A stretch of DNA of 31,381 nucleotides, taken from contig CAYYIJ010000018.1 of NCBI GenBank assembly GCA_964471945.1, positions 1 to 31,381 of the forward strand. The letters are read 5' to 3'. Under the pieces are notes generated by a model. That model saw nothing but the letters and a program-made list of their open reading frames with translations, was not told where the DNA came from and did not search any database. This document shows, piece after piece, positions 7,021-14,373 of this stretch; the first letter of the stretch is position 1, and every line of letters begins with the position of its first letter. The stretch comes from JASEHD01 sp964471945 (lineage in GTDB: Bacteria > Bacteroidota > Ignavibacteria > UBA10030 > SZUA-254). Made by a program: the position numbers and the translations under genes.

Positions 7021-8126
7021 TAAAAAACTTCCCAAAGTCATCGGAGTCAATCTATTCCGAGAGCGAGCTTCTTCAATATATCAACCTCAAGACCAAGTCT
7101 GCTAACAAAGGATCCAAATCAAGAGGTAGCTTTGCTAATCTTTATGCAATCTATGTTTTAGTTGAGGACTATATTGCCAAAGGGTTTCACAAATCTGGTA
7201 ACTACAAAAACTATGAGGGCGCCGTTTTTTCTGATCTATTCACACGCCAGAGGCAACTCCCTTTCGGTCAGAAACTACAGAATCACGCACTCAATCATCG
7301 AATGAATGAGGAATTCAAGAAGTTCTTTCCAAGTTGTGAGTTCATCCCAATACTTCGTGACCCCGAGACGAATCGATACTGGTTCAACCAGAATTTGCTC
7401 AGAATCTCTATCGACTCCAAGAAATACGATATTTCTCACTCGATCATATTAATTATAGACGCTTACGTCGAAGCAAAGCGTAGTGCATTTGACCGATTTA
7501 TCAAGTTCTGTGAAGAAGCAGAAAAACTCCAGAAGAAAGAACTGGTCAATTTTATTTCGGAATTGCTTGAGCCAACCGTTGATGCAAGGATTTTTGAAAT
7601 CGTAAGTTACTCAATCCTCAAATTCCACTATCACAATCAAAAACTATTCTGGGGTTTTGATCCTGAGGAACTTCAAGAAGAAAACCTGAAGCTGTACAAG
7701 ACTGGTCGCACCAATGCTAACGATGGCGGTATTGATTTTGTGATGATACCACTTGGTAGATTCTTCCAAGTTACTGAGACCGTAGATGTAAAAAAGTATT
7801 TCCTAGACATCGACAAGATCGAAAAGTATCCAATCACCTTTGTTGTCAAGTCGATGGACTCAACCGACACCATCCGCCAGAAAATTCACGAGCAAGCTGA
7901 AAGACAATACTCCATCAAAGCCATCGTTACTCGATATATGTCTTGCATTGAGGAAATCATAAATATCACAGAGCTTCTAATAAAGTTCCGTTCAGCAATC
8001 AACGAGGGCTATCTTAATGACATCCTCAGCGAGATCATCAAGCAGAGTAAAGTCGAATTTAACTACGATGAAGACGACTTTGATGTAACCGAGTACGATA
8101 ATGGCAAAGAAGTCGAGGAGGCCTGA
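6981..8126 (+). CDS. Predicted type II restriction endonuclease
   Basis: A 381-residue soluble protein with no family I can name. Residues 200-275 look like a PD-(D/E)XK nuclease core: Glu206 in a helix (IFEIVSYS), Asp248-Gly-Gly-Ile-Asp252 in NANDGGIDFV, then FFQVTE at 261-266. The second half of the usual D-(D/E)XK signature is thus Gln-Val-Thr, with Glu266 and Lys271 nearby. The start overlaps the methyltransferase by 40 bases, an arrangement typical of a methylase-nuclease pair. The assignment rests on this context plus the core motif. The C-terminal 20 residues are very acidic. A different methylase-associated protein is possible. Confidence 0.65.
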   Translation: MEHEFTKTIKGIIVKNFPKSSESIYSESELLQYINLKTKSANKGSKSRGSFANLYAIYVLVEDYIAKGFHKSGNYKNYEGAVFSDLFTRQRQLPFGQKLQNHALNHRMNEEFKKFFPSCEFIPILRDPETNRYWFNQNLLRISIDSKKYDISHSIILIIDAYVEAKRSAFDRFIKFCEEAEKLQKKELVNFISELLEPTVDARIFEIVSYSILKFHYHNQKLFWGFDPEELQEENLKLYKTGRTNANDGGIDFVMIPLGRFFQVTETVDVKKYFLDIDKIEKYPITFVVKSMDSTDTIRQKIHEQAERQYSIKAIVTRYMSCIEEIINITELLIKFRSAINEGYLNDILSEIIKQSKVEFNYDEDDFDVTEYDNGKEVEEA

Positions 8127-8195
8127 GTCGAGCAAACGGCATGTAAAACTTTACAAAAATTGAAAGTCAAGAGAAAAAATAATGACAATTACAAG

Positions 8196-8236
8196 CATAG
8201 AAAATTGTTTGTTTAAATCAAGACCATTTTCATAAT
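8196..8236. repeat. Right copy of direct repeat flanking the restriction-modification genes
   Basis: Partner of 5894-5938, same orientation, beginning CATAGAAAATTGTTTG. It runs directly into the CGTTA-ending repeat (8227-8246), unlike the left side where the two are separated. Confidence 0.6.
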
Positions 8237-8246
8237 ATAAACGTTA
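8227..8246. repeat. Short direct repeat, right copy, ending in CGTTA
   Basis: Matches 6012-6031 at 19 of 20 bases and is followed by AATAGC, so that GTTAAAT here fits the GTTRRRY core of attC sites better than the left copy does. It marks the right edge of the restriction-modification segment. Confidence 0.55.
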
Positions 8247-8313
8247 AATAGCACAATATGACAAGAAGAGTGAGATAATATTAGAATGAGGTAGAAAGGA
8301 GCGAGAAGAGAAT

Positions 8314-9882
8314 ATGATAGTTAAAGAGACACCTAACAGATTGGGCTTGGAACGCATTCTTCTTGCTGCTGCATTATTGTCAGGGCTTCTAATAATTATT
8401 ACAGTAAGTTTAGCATCCATCCTATTTCGAATTTCACCGCTGCCTGTAGTTGCAGTAACAATTATTTTTATTCTTTCATTAATACCGTCTGCACTTCGTG
8501 GACGTGGACCTTTAGTCACAATCTCCCACCGACTTCCATCTAATCTCGATGGAGGATTCCGACGAAGACCAATTTTATCTTCACTTGTAACACTGCTGAT
8601 GATAGTTGGTGTGATACAAGTAGCTCGCATAACTTGCTTCATGGCTGATATGGAACTTCGATGGTGTTCAGCATACCCGCCTGTGGAATTTGGTGTACAT
8701 CATCAATGTCTCCCTGCATACATATATGCCGCTGAGCTTAACCGAAATGGTCATACGAATATATACTCTGAGGAACACTATCCAGCTTATCACCAAGGGC
8801 AAACTGAAACTGCTGCAATCGTTTCAACAAAAATAGAAAACTTCGAGCCGCATATTCGAGATGCTTTTGAATATCCACCGACATTTTTACTATTACCGAG
8901 ATTGGCAATTGCTTTGACTAATGACTTTCGCGTAATACGCACAGGTTGGTTTATGATTCAAATTATATTTTTTATCATACTTGCACTCCTAATCGCTCGA
9001 CAAGTTGGCGGTCAGAGAGGAATTACAGCTGGAATACTCATAGCGGCACTTCTTTCATCGTTTCCTTTTATGTTCAACTTACAGTTCGGGCAATTTCATT
9101 TGGCAGCATTAATGTTAGCATTTAGTGGTATGATAACATTCGAGCGTGGACATAATCGCTTGGGCGGTGCATTACTTGCCGGGGCAATAGTTACCAAGTT
9201 ATTCCCCGGAATCTTACTGCTCTACTTAGCTTTCAGGCGACAGTATCATGCAATATTGTGGACTTTAATCTTCGGTGCCGTATATACATTTGTTGCATTT
9301 TTTGTAGTCGGCATCGATCCATTTCGTGCATTTTTTGATTATCATTTGCCAAGGATTATTTCTGGGGAAGCTTTTAGTTTCTTTTTAAAAAATAATCTTG
9401 TTCTTGCTGCAAACGCAAGTGTTTACGCTATTCCATTTAAGTTAGAACGGCTCGGCGTACCGGGAATGTCGGGAGAAGTTGCATCGTGGCTTATCTGGTT
9501 TTATACAGTACTACTTATCATCGTAACGGTAATAGCCGCACGCCGTCCGAAAAACTTTACCTCTGATGTTTGTGTATGGTTGGCACTTTTAGCTCTCTGT
9601 TCACTCCGAAGCCCCAATGCTCCAAACGTTTATATTGGAACAGCAGCTTTGTGGCTGTTGACATTATTAGCCGTTGATACTCGAGGTAAATGGTGGAGAG
9701 TTTTGATATTTATTTTTGCCTGGCTATGTATGAGCGTTCAACCTCCGCTGCCAGATGAAAAGACGACGATTGCCTTGTGGATGTCTGGTCAAGTAGCAAT
9801 CCTCATTCTTGGATTTTGGGTAATGCTGCGGAATGGTAGATATGAAATAGATTCTACTGCACCAACAATATTTTCCGGATAA
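8314..9882 (+). CDS. GT87-type (DUF2029) polyprenol-sugar glycosyltransferase, membrane
   Basis: A 522-residue multi-spanning membrane protein with roughly 12 to 13 hydrophobic segments (for example 14-36, 44-61, 86-106, 212-229, 236-254, 285-307, 312-333, 389-408 and 486-504). The large loop at 107-211 carries FEYPPTFLLLP, and NLQFGQFHL at 255-263 and TKLFPG at 294-299 follow; these are features of GT87/DUF2029 C-type glycosyltransferases, which use polyprenyl-phosphate sugars. Substrate and product are unknown; a cell-envelope glycan or glycolipid is likely. The start is supported by an AGGAG about 15 bases upstream. It stands alone at the right edge of the restriction-modification segment, with LemA about 120 bases downstream on the same strand. 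Confidence 0.75.
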   Translation: MIVKETPNRLGLERILLAAALLSGLLIIITVSLASILFRISPLPVVAVTIIFILSLIPSALRGRGPLVTISHRLPSNLDGGFRRRPILSSLVTLLMIVGVIQVARITCFMADMELRWCSAYPPVEFGVHHQCLPAYIYAAELNRNGHTNIYSEEHYPAYHQGQTETAAIVSTKIENFEPHIRDAFEYPPTFLLLPRLAIALTNDFRVIRTGWFMIQIIFFIILALLIARQVGGQRGITAGILIAALLSSFPFMFNLQFGQFHLAALMLAFSGMITFERGHNRLGGALLAGAIVTKLFPGILLLYLAFRRQYHAILWTLIFGAVYTFVAFFVVGIDPFRAFFDYHLPRIISGEAFSFFLKNNLVLAANASVYAIPFKLERLGVPGMSGEVASWLIWFYTVLLIIVTVIAARRPKNFTSDVCVWLALLALCSLRSPNAPNVYIGTAALWLLTLLAVDTRGKWWRVLIFIFAWLCMSVQPPLPDEKTTIALWMSGQVAILILGFWVMLRNGRYEIDSTAPTIFSG

Positions 9883-10001
9883 TTTATTTAATATTTTTCG
9901 ATTTGTCGAAATGGGAAAAATTGCAAAGCACATCATTTTTGAGTAGTTTAAGTAACATGCTTTGACAATCTTAGTAAACAAATCAAAATTAGAAGGATCA
10001 T

Positions 10002-10607
10002 ATGAAGAAAAATACAATTATTCTGCTTTCCGTTTTAGGAGGCATCGTTCTCATAGCAATTTTACTTGTGGGATGGGTGACTGGCATTTACAATTCTCTC
10101 GTAAAGTCGGATGAAGGTGTCAATCAAGCATGGGCACAGGTTCACAATCAATATCAACGACGGCTTGATCTTGTTCCGAATCTTGTCGAAGTTGTGAAAG
10201 GATATGCGGCGCACGAGAAAGAAGTGTTCGAGAAAGTAGCAGAGGCACGAGCAAGCGTGGGCAAACTGCAAATTACTCCGGAAATTCTTAACGATCCACA
10301 GTTATTTCAGAAATTCCAGCAAGCACAAACAATGCTTAGCGGTTGGCTATCTCGCTTACTTGCGGTTGCAGAAAATTATCCACAACTAAAGGCGAACGAG
10401 AATTTTCTTCAGCTACAGTCTCAGCTTGAAGGAACAGAAAATCGGATTGCGGTGGAGCGTATGAAATTTAATCAGGTCGTGCAAGAGTTTAATGTTAAAG
10501 TACGCACGTTCCCGACTTCTATTATTGCAGGTATGTTTGGATTCGCACAGAAACAATATTTCCAATCAGAGCCTGGTGCAGAGAAAGCTCCGAAGGTTAA
10601 GTTCTAA
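10002..10607 (+). CDS. lemA: LemA family protein
   Basis: A 201-residue LemA protein with one N-terminal membrane anchor (about residues 5-27) and a helical domain. The family core is clear: SDEGVNQAWAQV, YQRRLDLVPNLVEVVKGYAAHE, EARASVGKL, then LQSQLEGTENRI and FNVKVRTFP. LemA proteins are membrane-anchored with the helical domain usually placed outside the cytoplasm; their molecular role is not settled. AAGGA lies 4 bases before the ATG. Two TPM-domain proteins follow at once on the same strand, the common LemA-TPM arrangement that suggests they act together at the envelope. Confidence 0.93.
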   Translation: MKKNTIILLSVLGGIVLIAILLVGWVTGIYNSLVKSDEGVNQAWAQVHNQYQRRLDLVPNLVEVVKGYAAHEKEVFEKVAEARASVGKLQITPEILNDPQLFQKFQQAQTMLSGWLSRLLAVAENYPQLKANENFLQLQSQLEGTENRIAVERMKFNQVVQEFNVKVRTFPTSIIAGMFGFAQKQYFQSEPGAEKAPKVKF

Positions 10608-10651
10608 TTTTCTATTAACTGAACCAGTTCATTCATATAAAGAAAAATAGC

Positions 10652-10671
10652 CACGACTTTCAAGTCGTGGG
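10652..10671. repeat. REP-like perfect palindrome
   Basis: CCACGACTT at 10652-10660 and AAGTCGTGG at 10663-10671 are exact complements separated by TC. It lies between lemA and the next gene. Palindromes of this CCACGACTT/AAGTCGTGG type occur as dispersed REP-like elements in many genomes, from memory. There is no T-tract, so a terminator is less likely. Confidence 0.5.
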
Positions 10672-10689
10672 AAAGAAGCAAAACCATAA

Positions 10690-11463
10690 ATGGACTTTAA
10701 TCCCATAAGAAAAACAATATTAATTTTCTTGATTTTATCATTAGCTGAATTTTCCTTCTCTCAGCAAGAAATCCCAACGATTCGCCAGCGAGTAAATGAT
10801 GAAACAAGAACCCTTTCTCGCAATGAGATTAGAACATTAGAAAAAACTCTTTACGACTTTGAGAATAAAACATCAAACCAAATAGTCGTACTGATGGTAT
10901 CATCACTTGAAGGACAAAGTCTCGAGGAATACTCATACCGCATCGCCGAGAAGAATAAAGTTGGTAAGAAGGGAAGAGATAACGGTGTTTTTCTTTTTAT
11001 TGCAAAGGAGGATCGGAAAATCAGAATTGAAGTTGGTTATGGACTTGAAGGAGTTTTGACAGATGCGCTCTCGTCTCAAATTATTCGTCAAGTAATTGTT
11101 CCTCGATTTCGTGAAGGAGATTTTTTTGCTGGCATAAGTGATGGCATTGAAGCTATTATGGCAGCTACCAAGGGTGAATTCAAGGGGGAATCGAAAAAAG
11201 ATAATGTTAGAAAATTTTCTCCGTTTGCTATTATCTTAATGATAATTATTTTCGGAGTTTTAAGAACCATCCTCAGGGGTGCTCGGCGTCGTTCGATTGG
11301 ATCAAATGGTATTCATTCAAGTTTTCCATGGTGGTGGGGTGGATTTGGTGGAGGCAGTGGTGGAGGATTCAGTAGTGGAAGCTTCGGCGGTGGAGGTGGA
11401 TTTGGTGGATTCAGTGGCGGCGGCGGAAGTTTCGGCGGCGGCGGTGCGAGTGGACGCTGGTAG
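10690..11463 (+). CDS. TPM-domain protein, YgcG-like, with glycine-rich tail
   Basis: A 257-residue envelope protein. Residues 1-24 form a signal peptide (ending SFSQQ). The TPM domain covers about 28-160, with NQIVVLMVSSLEG, GKKGRDNGVFLFIA and RIEVGYGLEGVLTDA. A membrane segment follows at about 176-194, then a glycine/serine-rich tail at 205-257 made of repeated GGGG, GGF and GSF units ending ASGRW. The domain should face the periplasm. TPM proteins have been tied to photosystem repair in plants and to respiratory-complex assembly in bacteria, but the activity of this one is unknown. It lies 82 bases downstream of lemA. Confidence 0.88.
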   Translation: MDFNPIRKTILIFLILSLAEFSFSQQEIPTIRQRVNDETRTLSRNEIRTLEKTLYDFENKTSNQIVVLMVSSLEGQSLEEYSYRIAEKNKVGKKGRDNGVFLFIAKEDRKIRIEVGYGLEGVLTDALSSQIIRQVIVPRFREGDFFAGISDGIEAIMAATKGEFKGESKKDNVRKFSPFAIILMIIIFGVLRTILRGARRRSIGSNGIHSSFPWWWGGFGGGSGGGFSSGSFGGGGGFGGFSGGGGSFGGGGASGRW

Positions 11464-11470
11464 ATGGGCG

Positions 11471-11532
11471 GTGAGCGTAGAGCTTTGAGCAGAGAGCCGA
11501 GAGCGTAGAGCAGTGAGCATGGAGCGAAGAGT
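11471..11532. repeat. GAGCGTAGAG-type degenerate tandem repeat
   Basis: About 60 bases of purine-rich, imperfect 7-10 base units (GAGCGTAGAG, GAGCAGAGAG, GAGCATGGAG) fill most of the spacer between the two TPM genes. No coding frame is credible. This is probably slippage-derived, low-complexity DNA. Confidence 0.55.
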
Positions 11533-11614
11533 GTGAAATAGATATGATTAATAAAGAACAAAATATGAATAATAAATGGATCGGATCTCAGAACAAATAA
11601 CAAAGAACTAACTT

Positions 11615-12070
11615 GTGAAATTATTACCAAAAAAATATTTTTCTAAATCGGAGTTGCAATCTCTCTCGGCAGTTATAGCAGAAGCAGAGAAAACTACGTC
11701 TGGTGAGATTAGGGTTGTAATCCGTCAGCGGAGACAATGGAAGGAAAGAAAATTATCCCTACTTGATCTAACACTTAACGAGTTCTATCGGCTTGGAATG
11801 CAGAACACACGAGACAAAACAGGTGTGCTTATTATGCTTGTACTTTCTGAGCATAAATTCCAAATCATTGCAGATGAAGGTATTAACCGAAAGGTTGAAG
11901 AAGGAACTTGGAATAAGCTGGCTGAATCGATGGCGGCTCATTTCAAGAAAGGAAATTATTTAGACGGGATGGCGGAGACAATTCGAGCTGTTGGAAATGA
12001 GTTGTCTAAACATTTCCCGCGAATAGCGGATGACACAAATGAATTATCGAATGAGATTGTTGAGCATTAA
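11615..12070 (+). CDS. Second TPM-domain protein, soluble
   Basis: A 151-residue protein with a TPM domain over most of its length: KTTSGEIRVVIRQR near 27-40, RDKTGVLIMLVLSEHKFQIIADEGI near 66-90, and a closing helix with KKGNYLDGMAETIRAVG. It lacks a signal peptide and membrane segment, unlike its upstream neighbour, so it should be cytoplasmic. It begins with GTG; an alternative start cannot be excluded. A LemA gene followed by a long secreted TPM protein and a short soluble TPM protein is a recurrent set. Confidence 0.82.
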   Translation: MKLLPKKYFSKSELQSLSAVIAEAEKTTSGEIRVVIRQRRQWKERKLSLLDLTLNEFYRLGMQNTRDKTGVLIMLVLSEHKFQIIADEGINRKVEEGTWNKLAESMAAHFKKGNYLDGMAETIRAVGNELSKHFPRIADDTNELSNEIVEH

Positions 12071-12075
12071 TTTTA

Positions 12076-12414
12076 TTATTCGATTAGTTGAAGAATCGAA
12101 TTGACCACATCTTTATACTTGTCTTGCTTTAAAACGCCAAATCGCCTAAGGATTATTTTTTTATTCAAGGTGTAAATCTTATCGATTCTAATTTGGCTTG
12201 TTCTTTGTATGTTTCCCTCAAGAAGATCTTCCTTGTTAAATGTGATTCCATATTGAGTGTTTCTAATATTGGAAGTAATCGCAGCAATTATAACATCTTC
12301 ACAGGCTCTATTATATAAATCGTTTGATAGTACTACAACAGGTCTCCGTTTAACCGCCTGCAAGTCGGTAAAGGGAATTGGAATTAGTAAGATGTCCCTT
12401 TGTTTAGGTATCAT
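12076..12414 (-). CDS. MazF/PemK-type toxin (mRNA interferase)
   Basis: About 112 residues from the ATG at 12414: MIPKQRDILLIPIPFTDL, then KRRPVVVLS, AAITSNIRN and SQIRIDKIYTLNKK, the conserved blocks of the MazF/PemK RNase toxin family. The arginine of KRRPV and the Thr/Ser of ITSN match the usual active-site region. An in-frame ATG at 12429 and a TTG at 12453 lie further upstream; I prefer 12414 because the family begins right at this motif and because it overlaps the antitoxin stop by 11 bases, which favours coupled translation. The toxin should cleave mRNA when freed from the antitoxin encoded just upstream. Confidence 0.82.
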   Translation of the reverse strand: MIPKQRDILLIPIPFTDLQAVKRRPVVVLSNDLYNRACEDVIIAAITSNIRNTQYGITFNKEDLLEGNIQRTSQIRIDKIYTLNKKIILRRFGVLKQDKYKDVVNSILQLIE

Positions 12415-12607
12415 TCCAAACTGTGTCATCAATTTTATTATTCCAAAATTCAAGGCTCGATTCAGAAGCTTTCATCAAATCTTGGAAATTTTCGTTCGTC
12501 TCAAGCAAAATTACCTCGACCAGAGTTCCGGTTTTTAACGGAACTTTTGGAATTTGAACTTTACCTCCTTTTTTAACTTTTGTATAATATTTTAATGCTT
12601 GAGTCAT
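12404..12607 (-). CDS. Antitoxin partner of the MazF-type toxin
   Basis: A 67-residue protein with a beta-rich N-terminal half (YTKVKKGGKVQIPKVPLKTGT), resembling short DUF2281/AbrB-like DNA-binding antitoxins, and a C-terminal tail with FWNNKIDDTVWND that would wrap the toxin. It precedes and overlaps the toxin gene by 11 bases, the standard antitoxin-first order. It probably also represses its own promoter, which must lie in the 67-base spacer shared with the divergent decarboxylase gene. The family name is uncertain; the antitoxin role rests mainly on context. Confidence 0.7.
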   Translation of the reverse strand: MTQALKYYTKVKKGGKVQIPKVPLKTGTLVEVILLETNENFQDLMKASESSLEFWNNKIDDTVWNDT

Positions 12608-12674
12608 AACAATAAACTTTGAAATGTTTATATTAATATACCAAAGAATCGGTTTAACTTCAAAATAAAATGTT

Positions 12675-14114
12675 ATGATAGAAAAAACTAAGCAACTTGA
12701 AGCAATCGCTTTGCAATTAGAACCTACCCATGAGCAGCGTTCCGCTTTACTTGGAAAAGTGATTCAATATTCTGAGAATTTCCTTAATCAGATTTATGAG
12801 ATACCTACCTTTGTTCAAGAAGATCTGAGCAAAGGAATTCTTGATTCTCCAATATCTGAAACAGGAATCGATATTAATTCAATCATAAAGATAATCGAAA
12901 ACAATATTGATAAACCGGGTTTGAATCCGGCGTCTGGTGGTCATCTTGGTTATATCCCGGGTGGAGGAATATTTTATTCAGCGCTTGGTGACTACCTTGC
13001 AGATATAACAAACAGATTTGCGGGTTTATATTTTGCGGGTCCGGGTGCAGTACGGATGGAACACATGCTTCTCGATTGGATGGCAGAGATTGTCGGTTAT
13101 CCAAAAGGTTCTGGCGGCAATCTTACTTCGGGAGGAAGCATCGCGAATCTAATCGGTATCGTTGTTGCACGGGATGCACATAATCTGAAAGCTAAAGATT
13201 TTGAGAAGTCAGTCATTTACCTTACCTCGCAAGTTCATCATTCTGTTGATAAAGCAATACGTATTGCTGGATTGAAAGAGAGCATAATTCGATATGTACC
13301 AATGGATAAACAATATAGGATGGAAGCTACTGCTTTAGAAAAAACAATCGTCAAAGATAAGCAATATGGTTTGAACCCGTTTCTCATCATCGCATCTGCT
13401 GGTACAACCGATACCGGTGCGGTTGATCCTCTTGAGATGATTAGTAATATTGCAAAACATCATAACCTCTGGTTTCATGTTGATGGTGCTTATGGTGCCT
13501 TCTTTGTTTTGTGCGATGACGGAAAAAAGATACTGCAAGGAATGGAGAAATCAGATTCACTTGTGATGGATCCACACAAAGGATTGTTCTTACCTTACGG
13601 CACTGGTGCTGTACTTGTGAAAGACAAGCAGAAGTTGTTCGATTCGTTTTGGTATCAAGCAAATTACATGCAAGATGCAGTGAAAGCCGGCGGTGAGCTT
13701 TCACCTGCCGATTTATCGCCAGAGCTTACAAAACATTTTCGTGGATTACGGCTTTGGTTACCATTAAAACTTGTTGGCGTTGCACCGTTTCGTGCAGCGA
13801 TTGAGGAGAAACTTTTATTAGCAAGATATTTTTACGAACAGATTCAAAAAATTAATGACTTTGAAGTAGGTCCATATCCTGATTTATCAGTAGTAACTTA
13901 CCGCTATATTCCAAAGAAGGGAGATGCTAACGAATTCAATAAACGTTTAATAAAAGAAGTTCAAAAGGATGGTCGAGTTTTTATTTCTTCGACAATGCTC
14001 GATGGGAAGTTTACACTTCGCTTGGCAGTTCTTTCGTTTCGAACACATTTAAAAATAATAGACCTTCTCTTAGATATTTTAAAAGAGAAATTAAAATTGA
14101 TTGTGGGAAGGTAA
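12675..14114 (+). CDS. PLP-dependent group II decarboxylase (aromatic-L-amino-acid decarboxylase family)
   Basis: A 479-residue fold-type I enzyme of the DDC/Pfam Pyridoxal_deC family. The PLP-binding Lys302 is in MDPHKGLFLPYG, Asp270 in FHVDGAYG contacts the pyridine nitrogen, His189 in SQVHHSVDKA is the ring-stacking position, and TSGGS at 151-155 binds phosphate. Family members remove CO2 from aromatic or acidic amino acids to give amines; the substrate here cannot be read from motifs. The length is normal and both ends look intact. It is divergent from the toxin-antitoxin pair and has no amine transporter beside it. Confidence 0.85.
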   Translation: MIEKTKQLEAIALQLEPTHEQRSALLGKVIQYSENFLNQIYEIPTFVQEDLSKGILDSPISETGIDINSIIKIIENNIDKPGLNPASGGHLGYIPGGGIFYSALGDYLADITNRFAGLYFAGPGAVRMEHMLLDWMAEIVGYPKGSGGNLTSGGSIANLIGIVVARDAHNLKAKDFEKSVIYLTSQVHHSVDKAIRIAGLKESIIRYVPMDKQYRMEATALEKTIVKDKQYGLNPFLIIASAGTTDTGAVDPLEMISNIAKHHNLWFHVDGAYGAFFVLCDDGKKILQGMEKSDSLVMDPHKGLFLPYGTGAVLVKDKQKLFDSFWYQANYMQDAVKAGGELSPADLSPELTKHFRGLRLWLPLKLVGVAPFRAAIEEKLLLARYFYEQIQKINDFEVGPYPDLSVVTYRYIPKKGDANEFNKRLIKEVQKDGRVFISSTMLDGKFTLRLAVLSFRTHLKIIDLLLDILKEKLKLIVGR

Positions 14115-14142
14115 TGTATGCAGCGTTTCCGTGGTGGTTGAC

Positions 14143-14373
14143 TTAACCTCCAAAATTGCAATAATAACTTAATGAAAAATAATTATTTCTAAAATTTGAG
14201 GTGTCGCCATTCTTTGGTTTACAAAAGTACTCTGCTAACACCTCGATAATTTTTTCGTTTGCTTTACCGTCTATAGGCGATGCAGTTACACTGACGATGA
14301 AACTTTGAGCATCAATTTCCTCTACTTTATTCTTGCGGGCGTTTGGTTTTACACGAATAGTAATTCTATTCAA
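14143..14373 (-). CDS. DUF167 (YggU-like) protein with abnormal C-terminus
   Basis: A 76-residue ORF whose first 50 residues fit DUF167 well: ITIRVKPNARKNKVEEI, SFIVSVTASPIDGKANEKIIEVLAEYF. The family normally continues with a strand containing a GxxSRxK-like motif. Here the sequence turns into NGDTSNFRNNYFSLSYYCNFGG, which does not match. A frameshift or replacement of the last 25 residues is likely. It overlaps the purC stop by 8 bases and so was co-translated with purC. Function of the family is unknown. Confidence 0.6.
   Translation of the reverse strand: MNRITIRVKPNARKNKVEEIDAQSFIVSVTASPIDGKANEKIIEVLAEYFCKPKNGDTSNFRNNYFSLSYYCNFGG

Noticed and set aside
11313..11630. Proline-rich minus-strand frame opposite the glycine-rich tail
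   Set aside because: Poly-proline here is simply the reverse reading of the GGN-rich region of the TPM protein.
14133..14151. GGTGGTT/AACCTCC hairpin between the decarboxylase and DUF167 genes
   Set aside because: It has one mismatch and no T-tract on either side, so it is too weak to call a terminator.
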